This document shows, one piece after another, positions 48,689 to 57,578 of a DNA stretch of 64,000 bases (position 1 is its first letter; every line of letters starts with the position of its first letter). The notes below the pieces were generated by a model. It saw only the letters and a program-made list of their open reading frames with translations. It was not told the DNA's origin and did no database searches. This stretch comes from Ignisphaera aggregans DSM 17230 (GTDB lineage Archaea > Thermoproteota > Thermoprotei_A > Sulfolobales > Ignisphaeraceae). Both the position numbers and the translations under genes were made by a program. The stretch lies in NCBI GenBank assembly GCA_000145985.1, contig CP002098.1, forward strand, positions 1,122,182-1,186,181, written 5' to 3'.

Positions 48689-48847
48689 TTATTACACCAA
48701 CTAATGAGTGACAGCCGAATCAGTATAGATTAGCAAAATGCTTTTTAATAAAACTGCTTATAAGCTCATTATATCAATAACTAAGTGTATTCCCATAAAA
48801 ATCCAAAAACCTTTTTAGCTTACGCCTAAACTATACTGTCTTGAATA

Positions 48848-48940
48848 GGGCCCGTAGCTCAGCTAGGTAGAGCGGCGGGCTTTTAACCCGTAGAACTGAG
48901 GGTGCGGAAGTCCCGGGTTCAAATCCCGGCGGGCCCGCCA
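48848..48940 (+). tRNA. tRNA-Lys(TTT) with 16-nt intron in the variable loop
   Basis: Acceptor GGGCCCG/CGGGCCC, G73 and encoded CCA. The anticodon stem GCGGG/CCCGT and loop CTTTTAA are complete, so the extra 16 nt cannot be at 37/38. The T-arm is CCGGG/CCCGG. Between the anticodon arm and T-arm there are 21 nt instead of 5. A bulge-helix-bulge can be drawn: helix CCGT/GCGG, bulges AGA and AAG, inner pairs AC/GT. Cutting both bulges after the second base removes 48894-48909 and leaves the variable loop AGGTC. A TATA-like CTTTTTAGCT is at 48811-48820. Confidence 0.9.
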
Positions 48941-49018
48941 CAAATTCTAATTATTCAATTTATTTCAATACCATAATTTATTATAAGATTAAAAAGATAC
49001 AAAAATCTAATTATATTA

Positions 49019-49092
49019 GCCGCCGTAGCTCAGCTCGGTAGAGCGCTGGCCTCGTAAGCCAGTGGTCGCGGGTTCAAATCCCGCCGGCGGCT
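49019..49092 (+). tRNA. tRNA-Thr(CGT)
   Basis: Acceptor GCCGCCG/CGGCGGC with T73 and no encoded CCA, D-arm GCTC/GAGC, anticodon stem CTGGC/GCCAG with loop CTCGTAA (anticodon CGT), variable TGGTC, T-arm GCGGG/CCCGC. No intron. A TATA-like TTAAAAAGATA lies about 20-30 nt upstream. Confidence 0.96.
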
Positions 49093-49160
49093 TTAATGAT
49101 ATCTTATAATACATAATGATGAAGCTGTATTGAGAGTCTTAACTAAATACACATTTTGTC

Positions 49161-50675
49161 TTAACTTATTTTCCTAAATGGCAAAGGTGCTTCAACTACT
49201 TTATATTTCTCTATATAACCAAAATTGAACTGTTTTATATTTCTCTCAATCTCTACTCCAAGCATATTTAGTATAGTCTTTATAGTGTTTGGCATTACTG
49301 GCTGGAGTAAGAGAGAGGTGATTCTTATTGCTTCTAATGCTGTATATATAGTTTTCATAGGATTTGCTTCTTTCCATGGCTCTCTTCTATTGAGATAACT
49401 ATTAGTGTTATGGGCTATGTCAAGCGTATATTTTATTGCCTCACTAATGTTAAGATTATTATAGTTTTCAATAGCTTTATTCTTTAGCTCATCTATATCT
49501 CTAACAAATTGTTCATCTAGATCTCTTTCTACATTTCCATTAATATATCTCTTCGCTAAAACGGCTACTCTACGGACCAGATTTCCATAATTGTTTAAAA
49601 GATCATTATTATAGATAGAATCGTATATTTCCCATGAAACTTCAGTATCTTTATCATAATTAGCTATTCTAGCTATAATAAATCTTACCACCTCTGGATT
49701 TCCATACCTTTTAATAGTATCTTCAATAGATATTACATTTCCTAGACTCTTCCCCATCTTATGTCCCTTAACTGTTAGATATGCATGTACTAAGAGTTTC
49801 CTTGGTGGTGGAATCCCTAACATTGCTAGAATTGAGAACCATATTGCTGTATGAAACCATAGAATATCTTTACCTATAAGCTGTATTGCTCCACTCCAAT
49901 AATTAGTGAATTCTTCAATGTTTTTCAAATAGCCTATACCCGTAAGATAGTTTAATAATGCATCTATCCATACATATAATGTATAGTTAGGATCAAAGGG
50001 AAGCTCTATACCCCAATACACTCTTGATTTCGGTCTTGCAATCGATATATCTTGGAGTCCTTCTAATTCTATTTTTGATGCAATTTCAATTGCATATTGC
50101 TTAGGATAAACGACATCCCCCTCCTTCAATATTTTAAGTACATAATCTCTAAATTCTGAAATTCTTAGGAAATATGTATCTTCCTCTATAAACTCCAAGG
50201 GCCTTTTATGAATAGGGCATATCGGGGTATTGTTTTCAATGATATACTCTTTTTCAGAATAGAACTTCTCACATCCTGAACAATACCATCCGCTATATCT
50301 TCCCCTATATATATATCCCTTCTCCAACAGCTTATTTAGTACATATTTAACCAATTCTTCATGATCTTTATCTGTAGTCCTAATAAACCTATTATAACCT
50401 ATTCCAAGTACATCCCAATAACTCCTAAAAATACTTGACATTTCATCAACAAAAGTCTTTGGATCCTTACCCCTTTTCTCAGCCTCCCTCTGAAGTTTTA
50501 ATCCATGTTCATCAGTACCGGTTAAAAGAAAGGTATTGTATCCTTGCAAATAGAACCACCTTGCTATAATATCTGCTAGGATAGTAGTATATGCATGTCC
50601 AAGATGAGGTTTATCATTAGGATAGTAGATAGGTGTAGTTACATAGACATATCTATTTCTATTCATAGTTCTCAC
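49161..50675 (-). CDS. metG: Methionyl-tRNA synthetase
   Basis: The 504-residue class I enzyme has YPNDKPHLGHAYTTILADI (HIGH region), a zinc knuckle with YCSGCEKFY ... CPIHKRP, and KMGKSLGNVI in place of the usual KMSKS. The C-terminal dimerisation domain found in some MetRS is absent. It charges methionine tRNAs. The start ATG 50675 has a site near GGTGAGAACTATG. Confidence 0.95.
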   Translation of the reverse strand: MRTMNRNRYVYVTTPIYYPNDKPHLGHAYTTILADIIARWFYLQGYNTFLLTGTDEHGLKLQREAEKRGKDPKTFVDEMSSIFRSYWDVLGIGYNRFIRTTDKDHEELVKYVLNKLLEKGYIYRGRYSGWYCSGCEKFYSEKEYIIENNTPICPIHKRPLEFIEEDTYFLRISEFRDYVLKILKEGDVVYPKQYAIEIASKIELEGLQDISIARPKSRVYWGIELPFDPNYTLYVWIDALLNYLTGIGYLKNIEEFTNYWSGAIQLIGKDILWFHTAIWFSILAMLGIPPPRKLLVHAYLTVKGHKMGKSLGNVISIEDTIKRYGNPEVVRFIIARIANYDKDTEVSWEIYDSIYNNDLLNNYGNLVRRVAVLAKRYINGNVERDLDEQFVRDIDELKNKAIENYNNLNISEAIKYTLDIAHNTNSYLNRREPWKEANPMKTIYTALEAIRITSLLLQPVMPNTIKTILNMLGVEIERNIKQFNFGYIEKYKVVEAPLPFRKIS

Positions 50676-50763
50676 CTCTGATTTACTAAAATCTCTATAC
50701 TAATGTCTATCTCTCTTACAAACTTAAATTTCTAAGTATCAATAGCTTTACTATGTATCATCA

Positions 50764-51687
50764 TTATATAGATGTCAATGGCTCTACCCTACTCATTATA
50801 TCATCTTCACGAGGTTCTAATAATCCTACTCTAGCTAAATACCATATCTCCCTATGTATATTTGCTTCACCAGGTGATACTCTTCTTAAAGGTCCTAATG
50901 TCTCAAGCTCTAATATTTTATCATTTGCATAGACCTCTACATATACATCAAAATCTGGATAACGAAGTGTTTCACCCGGATGGAATTTCTTTATAAATAC
51001 ATAGTTATCAACATAGTAAGCAGCCCAATATGGATAAGCTCTAGCACCTATTTTTATGGGTTCTCTAACTCTTTCATCATGTTTAATGAATATGAAATTA
51101 TTTGAGAATTTAACTCTATAATCAGCCAGCTTTGTATAGGGCCATAAAGCAATAGCTCTATCAGGAAGAAGACACTTTTCATCAATACATCGAGATTTTA
51201 TTGGAATTATTGCAAAACCATTTCTTCTCATAACTGAAAGTGCCCAACATGCAAATTCTATATCCCATCTACCAATATTAGTAATTCTATGTATAACTTC
51301 TACACTATTATCTGATGGACCAGGTCTAATAATAATCTCCTTTTGAACCATATTAACAGTTTCTGGGTTTCCCCTAACTATTATCTCATTGTCTCTAACC
51401 TTAATTTCTACAGGTTTATCGTCTAAGGAATATGATCTTGGCATAGCTTCAGGTGAAACCCATAGCCTATGACCTCCAAAGATTCTCCATAGTCCTTCAG
51501 ATGTTTCAACAGTTATCTCAGGGACAATACCAAATATATTTAGATCTGGACTATCTTTATGAGCTAGAAACAGTATTCTAGGTCCAATATCTGTTGCAAT
51601 ACCTAGCATAACATTATTTATTTGAAACAAGTTTACCTTAAACCCATCTAAAACTCTGTACCCTAGATTTATCATTGTGTATCCCAA
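50764..51687 (-). CDS. Mutarotase-fold protein (DUF4380-like)
   Basis: The 307-residue protein is beta-rich with GYRVLDGFKVNLFQINN and IATDIGPRILFLAHK at the start. GGHRLWVSPE follows, the kind of start seen in galactose mutarotase-like domains (DUF4380). NIGRWDIEFACWALSVM is another conserved segment. It might bind or epimerise a sugar, though the catalytic residues are not certain. The gene lies between metG and an MFS transporter, all on the minus strand. Confidence 0.65.
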   Translation of the reverse strand: MGYTMINLGYRVLDGFKVNLFQINNVMLGIATDIGPRILFLAHKDSPDLNIFGIVPEITVETSEGLWRIFGGHRLWVSPEAMPRSYSLDDKPVEIKVRDNEIIVRGNPETVNMVQKEIIIRPGPSDNSVEVIHRITNIGRWDIEFACWALSVMRRNGFAIIPIKSRCIDEKCLLPDRAIALWPYTKLADYRVKFSNNFIFIKHDERVREPIKIGARAYPYWAAYYVDNYVFIKKFHPGETLRYPDFDVYVEVYANDKILELETLGPLRRVSPGEANIHREIWYLARVGLLEPREDDIMSRVEPLTSI

Positions 51688-51726
51688 GATATGCTTATAA
51701 ATAAATAGAATTAATTAAGTTTTTCT

Positions 51727-52902
51727 CTATCTGCACCAAGACTCTGCCAAATATAACAATATTATGGAGATGATTTCAACAGCGATTACATATATTGTTG
51801 TTATATATATACCAAGATTTATAAGTGGTGTTATGATGAATCCTCCAATAGTCCATGAAACCCCATATATCAGTCCAAATACACCATAGGCTAAAGCTCT
51901 CTGTTTTTCCTCAACAATATCAGCAACACCCGCTCTCATATTTGTTTCATATACACCCATTATAATGCCCCATATTGCAGAGAGAACATATGGTAAAATC
52001 CTATTTGTAGTGGATAGGAATAGTGTGATGGGGATCGATATACATAGTAGTGGAGCTATATAGAGGGATCTAAGCTTTATGATATCGTATAGAAATCCTA
52101 TGGGGAAAGCTATTATAGCATCTGTAGCCATTGCAATCATATATGATAGAGCTATTTCTACATCTGATAGTATTGCCCAGTGTTTAAGGTAGTAGGATAT
52201 TATTGCCCAGTGTATATATCCTAGAGAGAGGAATGCCATTGATATTGTATAGAACCAGAACCTCTTACCAAGACCTCTAAATGTAAGCCTCTGTCTTCTA
52301 CCAACTGCTCTAATTGATGGATATAGTCTCCATGCAGCTACAACTAGCGATACAGAGATTACTGCAGGTACTATTAGAACTATATAGGCCAGACCATAAC
52401 CTCCATAACTTAGTGCTAAAGCTACAATTAAAGGTCCTGAAATAGCACCTAACTGATCAAGAACCTCATGTATCCCAAAACCCTTGCCAAGACCAATACC
52501 ACTAACAACCTCTGATAATATAGTATCTCTTGTTGGTGTTCTAAGACCCTTACCAATACGCTCAATAAGATATATAGCTACAACAGCTATCCACCAATTA
52601 GTAAAAGCAAGTAGAGGTAGTGTGAATTGCAATAGATATCCAGCTAAGGTGAATCCCCAATATATAGCTGAGGAACCTATATAACTTGCAATAACACCAC
52701 TTACAAATCTCATGCCATATCCTATCAAGTCTCCTGCTCCCACAATAGCTGCAGCTATTGCAGGAGCTTCAACAGTCTCTAAATAGGACCCACTAACAGA
52801 TCTTGCACCCTCATAAACAATATCAGCTGTAAGAGATACGAAACCAAGTAATAAGAATACTATTAGCATCCTCCTAGATATAGAGTTCTTCATAACTATC
52901 AC
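51727..52902 (-). CDS. Major facilitator superfamily transporter
   Basis: The 391-residue protein has about twelve transmembrane segments with the typical loop motif after the second (RFVSGVIASYIGS) and the cytoplasmic loop ERIGKGLRTPTRDTIL, which resembles MFS motif A and is frequent in members related to sugar or drug efflux. The substrate is unknown. Start is ATG 52902 or 52893. Its 5' end borders the decayed element region. Confidence 0.87.
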   Translation of the reverse strand: MIVMKNSISRRMLIVFLLLGFVSLTADIVYEGARSVSGSYLETVEAPAIAAAIVGAGDLIGYGMRFVSGVIASYIGSSAIYWGFTLAGYLLQFTLPLLAFTNWWIAVVAIYLIERIGKGLRTPTRDTILSEVVSGIGLGKGFGIHEVLDQLGAISGPLIVALALSYGGYGLAYIVLIVPAVISVSLVVAAWRLYPSIRAVGRRQRLTFRGLGKRFWFYTISMAFLSLGYIHWAIISYYLKHWAILSDVEIALSYMIAMATDAIIAFPIGFLYDIIKLRSLYIAPLLCISIPITLFLSTTNRILPYVLSAIWGIIMGVYETNMRAGVADIVEEKQRALAYGVFGLIYGVSWTIGGFIITPLINLGIYITTIYVIAVEIISIILLYLAESWCR

Positions 52903-53319
52903 CTTAGATTCATAGACATCTAAGCTAAAGGGATAAAATAAATATATTTATGCTTCTAAAGATTGAAATGCTACATATTGTGATTGCCATAGAGATAGTT
53001 CATTGCTATCCTACCTCCTCCACAATGAATAAAACATATCCAAATAGAATTCATAGGTCTTGCTACATAACTACATCAGCTATCTACACTTGAATAAAGA
53101 GATAGAAAGCTAAAAACCATAGTCAGATTGCCACAGACAACATAATTTGATATGCCAAATAGACTCACAGTGAGAGGAAATAAATGTGGAGCAATGTTTA
53201 AAACTCTTTGGGAGAGCATCAATAGAGTTGATTGGTGGAACCACAGAGATTTGAACTTCTAACCTTGTATTTCCCTATCTCCACTGAGTAATACTGAATA
53301 ATTATGCGAAGTACTACAT
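52903..53319. other. Intergenic region with decayed element boundary
   Basis: Apart from the MFS promoter region, it holds the mutated boundary copy (53149-53262) described separately. No intact gene is visible. Flanking sequence to the left of that copy may also belong to an old element but shows no coding potential. Confidence 0.5.
53149..53262 (-). repeat. Decayed copy of the tRNA-Pro att boundary
   Basis: The segment aligns without gaps to 61590-61703 (offset 8441). Both begin with GATATGCCAAAT, continue through GAGTTGATTGGTGG, and run into a mutated 3' tRNA end (GATTTGAAC). Most differences are G to A or C to T in this copy, as expected for old DNA drifting to AT-rich host composition. 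It marks an older integration at the same tRNA. Confidence 0.75.
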
Positions 53320-53727
53320 TCATTTCTTGTAGATTTTCTGGTATGCTAATGTTAGCAAGATTCCTGTTAGTATAGCTCCGAACACGTATCCCAGCATCGT
53401 TATGGTGATGAACATCCTTTTCTTTGGGATGACGTTTCTCTTCAATGGTTTCAGACAACTCAATTCTACTATAAGTGCAAACACAATGGATGCTACGGGA
53501 AATAGGTATAATGGGCTGAATATACCCAGTCTAGAGGATATAGGCAAGTCTTCTCTATCTAGCTGAGGCTTTAACGGGGCTGGAGATATATACGAATAGA
53601 AAGCTAATTGAACAGCTACAGCAATGATAGAGGATAGACCTATGAAGACTAGGAAAGCAAAAGCAAGAGTAACATATATACGGGCTTCATCAAAGTCCTG
53701 CAAAATTACCACCTTCTCTACACACAT
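53320..53727 (-). CDS. Three-span membrane protein, element remnant
   Basis: The 135-residue ORF has three hydrophobic segments (~18-44, 70-90, 107-129) and a basic linker KPLKRNVIPKKRM. It starts at ATG 53727; a TTG near 53703 directly after GGTGGT is a possible true start. It lies between the decayed boundary (53149-53262) and the newer att copy (54081), so it is probably left from an older integrated element. I recognise no family. Confidence 0.55.
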   Translation of the reverse strand: MCVEKVVILQDFDEARIYVTLAFAFLVFIGLSSIIAVAVQLAFYSYISPAPLKPQLDREDLPISSRLGIFSPLYLFPVASIVFALIVELSCLKPLKRNVIPKKRMFITITMLGYVFGAILTGILLTLAYQKIYKK

Positions 53728-53825
53728 GTATTATCCAGTATATATGTCCTGTTTCCACATATAAATCTTAATAATTCTGAAAACTGAAAAACGTATTGTA
53801 TAACTACTCATAATGGATACCTAGA

Positions 53826-54037
53826 TTACCATCGGATATCTATGTATCTAACCCATATACCGTGATTGCTTGATGTACCGAAAACTGGGTCAAAGTCTAT
53901 TTGGGCGTAAAGCGTCTCCTCCAATTGGTACGCCTATTGCGTATACATCTGCTATTATGAATATCCAGTATGTATGTCCAATTGTCACATTAAATGTTCC
54001 CTGAACATCAATATCATAGTTCCATGAAGTATCAAGC
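53826..54037 (-). pseudogene. Fragment of a beta-rich surface-type protein, frameshifted
   Basis: In one frame the minus strand reads LDTSWNYDIDVQGTF and then VTIGHTYWIFIIADVYAIG. In another it continues ETLYAQIDFDPVFG and ends WVRYIDIRW at 53826. The frames join near 53925, so a single frameshift breaks the gene. The 5' part is missing. The aromatic, strand-rich sequence suggests an exported or surface protein. Confidence 0.55.
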
Positions 54038-54080
54038 TAGCATCAATTGAAAGTATGGAGAAGTAAGTATATGAGTTTAT

Positions 54081-54121
54081 TTGGTGGGGCCGCGGGGATT
54101 TGAACCCAGGACCACGGGGGC
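54081..54121 (-). repeat. attL: copy of the 3' half of tRNA-Pro
   Basis: It matches 61673-61713 with one difference at 54108 (A for C). The match runs from the CCA end through the T-arm and variable loop to the 3' side of the anticodon stem, the usual attachment region for archaeal integrases. It then stops abruptly. It has no 5' half and is not a functional tRNA. Confidence 0.88.
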
Positions 54122-54127
54122 TCCTGC

Positions 54128-54170
54128 GATATGCCAGACCTATTTACCCCGGCACGAGCCTGATATGCCA
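54128..54170 (+). repeat. GATATGCCA repeats near attL
   Basis: Two copies of GATATGCCA at 54128-54136 and 54162-54170, 34 bp apart. Identical units cluster by the other end of the element (61531-61598) and one lies at 53149. They could be integrase arm sites or origin iterons. Confidence 0.6.
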
Positions 54171-54321
54171 AATCAGCAGGAGCGATATTCTATAAGTACT
54201 ATCACAGCGTTCAGTACTTCAAATACCGTATGCTAATATCTGATTAAACGCTTACACAATAGTAATCGCAACTCCAGCTAAGAACCTTGAATGAAAAGTT
54301 TCGATCTTCGCTTTTTATACG

Positions 54322-54470
54322 TAGTTGCAGTACTCAGATGCTTTTTGTGTTTCTGTTTTCTGTAGCTTGAAAGAATAGATCTTTTGCACAGCACATTGTG
54401 AAACCCCCACGGAACCAGCTACGATTCGATACACGCAGTCAACCAGCAAGCTTAAAGCTTACTGCAACTA
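54322..54470. repeat. 149-bp segment bounded by 11-bp inverted repeats
   Basis: TAGTTGCAGTA (54322-54332) and its exact reverse complement TACTGCAACTA (54460-54470) bound a noncoding segment. AAGCTTAAAGCTT lies just inside the right arm. It could be a small terminal-repeat element or a structured RNA. I see no target-site duplication. Confidence 0.35.
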
Positions 54471-54487
54471 GTATTCGTGTCTCTTGT

Positions 54488-55817
54488 TTATCTCCTTCTC
54501 TTTAAAATTAAGACTATCACAGTTATTATCGTCAATGCCGCTCCTATTACAGCTAGCTGTATCATTGTCGGCACAGTAATCCAGCCTTTTTGCTGTTGAG
54601 ATTTTCTTCTGTTGATATGGAGTACACAACAAGTCTCGTGTTGGATGTTGGAGAATATACAACAAGTTTCACGTTGCCGAAGACAACAATTGTGATAGCT
54701 TTGGCTAGAGCGTAGTCTATTCCCGCTACGTATATATCGCTCCCAGCTAGTGTTGCTCTACCAATGTTGTTGAAGTGCAAGCTGGTGCTCATAATTTCGC
54801 TCAGCACACGTTTCTCAACTACACTTAGATTGGTGCCATTGGTGCCTAGGACGTATAGTGTACGCATCTCATAACCCTCGCTGTAGCTCTCTCCAAAGGC
54901 ATATAAATAGACATTGCTGCACACAATCTTCTGCACGAACCCAACGTCTCTGTTTACGGCTACCAGCTCTCCATCTAAGCTAAACTTGGCGACACCCTTG
55001 TCGCCTCAGACGTAGACGTATATTGCTTCCGTCAAAAGTTACACCATAAAGTGGGCCTAGACATCCCTCACTATCTTCAGGATAGACGATCACTTTGAGG
55101 ATTTCGAGATCTCTGCCAAGTACAACTATTAACGAGTGATTATCGTGGTATCCCACAGTCCATATCCTACCGGTAGATGATTCAACACCTATATCATTCA
55201 TCCACCCCTCTCTCCATGAGCCGAAGTATATCTCCCTCGATTCTACAAGCCCGAGAGTATTAAGATCTCTTTTCTCAACCAGCCAAACCTTCTCTGGGTC
55301 ACCATCTCCGTCCAAATCCTTTCTAATCGAACCACCCACGTACAGTGCTCTGCCATCATATGTCAGCGAGTAGTACTCTGACGACTCTCTACCTGAAACC
55401 TCTTTCAAAGTGTTGAGGTTTGCATCATACACATAGATGTACTTGTAGGAGACACCGACGTAGGTATAACCAACTGTGTAGAGCTTCCCATCAATTGACA
55501 ATGCAGTTATAGAGTCTCCCAGCCTGTTACCGATTATCTCTTTCACTACTCTACCATCGCTTCTGCGTAGCAGAGCTACGTATGGTCTGCCTACATTCAA
55601 ATCGGGGAAGTTGTAGCCAACCTCTCCTACAACTGCTACGTAGTCCCCAAAGATGCATGTCCCATAGGTGTCGTCTCGTCTATCCGTTGGGTTTATGTAT
55701 CTACTCCATTTTACAAATACCCCCGCTAGCTTCATCACCCACTACCACTACTGTTATGAACGGCGTCACCAGGTGGATGAACATTAGAATCAATGTTAGC
55801 TGTGGTAAGCTACGCAT
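54488..55817 (-). pseudogene. Beta-propeller surface protein with C-terminal anchor, broken in several places
   Basis: Reassembled in order: a signal peptide from ATG 55817 (MRSLPQLTLILMFIHLV, ending about GDEAS); the main body in a shifted frame (54980-55738; propeller blades such as LYTVGYTYVGVSYKYIYVYD and ALYVGGSIRKDLDGDGDPE); a third part with KGVAKFSLDGELVAVNRDVG joining the 54562-54936 ORF; and a membrane anchor in yet another frame (VPTMIQLAVIGAALTIITV then basic KRRR, ending at 54488). The breaks include a shift at a GGGGG run near 55730 and a TGA near 55000. It was probably an exposed protein. Confidence 0.75.
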
Positions 55818-55918
55818 AGAGCACTATCCACAGAACACCTACAACGCTCAGATGTATATGCTTTGATGCAGTATATGAGGATAAAAAATTATAATTTCAC
55901 CCTCTGGCAGGTGGTAGT

Positions 55919-56461
55919 GTGGCTCGGGTGGATGTAATGTCTGAGGAAGTCGTCTTAGGGGGAATCACAAGTTTAGAGCTTGGCGGTGGCTATGGTATAT
56001 ACGTTACGAATCGCAGAATAATAGGGGTTAAGAAGGGTTTGTTCGTAAAGAAGGTTCTGAGCGGCTTGCTCTCCCTCATAATCACAGTTTTAATATTTGT
56101 GATTATCGGTCTACTAACATTTGGTGTAGCAGTAGGAGGCACTTTAGGAGTTATGTTTGGACTTCTAATGATGAGGTTTGGTAGATGGATTACGAAAACA
56201 ATTGCACCCGGACTTGTAAGAGATACGAATCCGAAAAGCCTAGCCGAGCTCGACACAAACAAAGACTACGAAATACGCAAAGAGGACATAGACTATATAG
56301 AGATCAAAGAGCCATATATGTTCGAATCCGGCTACATCAAGATTGTCCGTAAAGGCGGAAGTAAAGACAAGGAGAAACACATAAGTATCAGCGATAGGTA
56401 CGAGTATGAATATCTTCTGGAATTGCTCAGAAAATTCTACCCAGAAGCTCTAAGAGTTTAA
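55919..56461 (+). CDS. Membrane protein with PH-like domain
   Basis: The 180-residue protein starts at GTG 55919 just after AGGTGG. An N-terminal beta segment (VVLGGITSLELGGGYGIYVTNRRIIGVKKG) resembles a bacterial PH-like (bPH) strand pair. Two transmembrane segments follow (~47-66, 68-88), and the C-terminal KEDIDYIEIKEPYMFESGYIKIVRKGG completes the PH-like sheet. It is intact, unlike most genes here, so it may have been acquired recently or kept under selection. Function is unknown. Confidence 0.65.
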   Translation: MARVDVMSEEVVLGGITSLELGGGYGIYVTNRRIIGVKKGLFVKKVLSGLLSLIITVLIFVIIGLLTFGVAVGGTLGVMFGLLMMRFGRWITKTIAPGLVRDTNPKSLAELDTNKDYEIRKEDIDYIEIKEPYMFESGYIKIVRKGGSKDKEKHISISDRYEYEYLLELLRKFYPEALRV

Positions 56462-56699
56462 TAATAAGCTCTGTAAATCGGTTCAACACATTTTTATATA
56501 AACATTTTTATAGAGCAAGGCTCGTCTTCTCCTCGATTGTACAGTCACTTTGGTTTACTCGCTGAAGGCTGTTCTGGCTGCAGATCAACCGCTCCTCATA
56601 GTTTTAGTGAAGTTAACCGGAGAGCTTGTTGAGAACGTTTTCAGGTAAAATTGTATAAAAAATGTATTGAGCAGAGAGCATAAGGCTTGATGGGCCTGT
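56462..56699. other. Short region with a gene remnant
   Basis: On the plus strand, about 56548-56649, the reading LVYSLKAVLAADQPLLIVL ending ENVFR before a stop looks like the end of a lost gene. No start or ribosome site is evident. Otherwise the stretch is AT-rich. Confidence 0.35.
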
Positions 56700-57335
56700 C
56701 TATGCTTGTACTGTCTTCTCTATGGTTATATGCTGCGGTAGTTGGTTCCATGCAATTATGTGTAGTAGTAGTGCGATTATCACGATGTATATTCCTATTC
56801 CTACTGCGATGAAGAGTATTGCTCCTATGAGGTATACAAGTCCTACTGCTCTAAACATTCCGATGTTTGTATGCTTTTTGACTAGGTCGTAGGAGTCTTT
56901 CAATGCTTTTGCTGAGAGGATCCAGAATATGTACGTTGCAATGAAGGAGAGTATAATTGTTTGCAGTGCTTCAGCTGCTTCCTCTAATTCTCCATAGGAT
57001 AGAGCTGTGAAGAGCTTCTCTAGTGCTCCTCCAATAGTTAGTCGTCCCAGAATTGTGAAGAGCAGCACGAATATGCTAAATAATATAGACCACTCGTAGC
57101 GTTGCTTAATCCTAATATTGTTAACAGCTTTCGAGAATCTCGATACAGCTACATATGTAACCACGATTCCTGCGAACCACAGAATCAAGCCGATGGGAGG
57201 CCAATCCACCACGAACTCATCGATGAGGAGCCCAACAAACCCTATTACTGCACCCACAATCCCCAACCTCTTAATACCGTCCAACGCAATCTTCTCTACA
57301 GCAGGAGCCTGAACAGTTTGCGTAGCATCACTCAA
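56700..57335 (-). CDS. DUF996-like membrane protein
   Basis: The 211-residue protein has about five transmembrane segments, including LGIVGAVIGFVGLLIDEF and LILWFAGIVVTYVAVSRFS. RFSKAVNNIRIKQRYEWSIL and ALKDSYDLVKKHTNIGMFRAVG match the DUF996 family of archaeal membrane proteins as I remember it. It is intact. Role unknown; such proteins occur on chromosomes, so it could be passenger DNA of the element. Confidence 0.7.
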   Translation of the reverse strand: MSDATQTVQAPAVEKIALDGIKRLGIVGAVIGFVGLLIDEFVVDWPPIGLILWFAGIVVTYVAVSRFSKAVNNIRIKQRYEWSILFSIFVLLFTILGRLTIGGALEKLFTALSYGELEEAAEALQTIILSFIATYIFWILSAKALKDSYDLVKKHTNIGMFRAVGLVYLIGAILFIAVGIGIYIVIIALLLHIIAWNQLPQHITIEKTVQA

Positions 57336-57479
57336 CCCTTTGCACCGAAGGAGAGAAAGCTGTGAAGCTTAAATAAAAACTTTATTCTTCAAAAATTATA
57401 TAACCAGTTCAAAGTATTGAGAACCTGTTAAGCCAAGACCGGCGGCAACCACAGAGAAAAATCCTTTATGAAGATGAGT

Positions 57480-57562
57480 TCACTTCTTCCTCAGCCGGAC
57501 AACTATCACTACTGCAACTGTAGCTACAGTAACTGTTATGATTAGTGCTACGAGCTACATCT
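57480..57562 (-). pseudogene. Orphan C-terminal membrane anchor
   Basis: The frame LVALIITVTVATVAVVIVV with tail RLRKK and a stop at 57480 is preceded by an in-frame TAG. It is the same kind of anchor-plus-basic-tail as at 54488 and 60258. It is the end of a lost surface protein. Confidence 0.55.
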
Positions 57563-57578
57563 GATTTATACATAATAT

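Larger units (their letters stand above)
53728..54467. other. Region with gene debris, att copy and repeats
   Basis: It contains the pseudogene fragment 53826-54037, the tRNA-Pro 3' copy at 54081-54121, two ATATGCCA repeats and one arm of an inverted repeat. No intact gene is visible. Confidence 0.5.

Noticed and set aside
49093-49160. ATGATGA after tRNA-Thr
   Set aside because: Only a TTGA at seven nt follows and no second box pair; treated as chance.
50675-50764. Box C-like ATGATGA upstream of metG
   Set aside because: No CTGA follows at guide distance on that strand.
54081-54121. A second tRNA-Pro gene
   Set aside because: Only the 3' half is present, with no 5' half or D-arm; it is an att copy.
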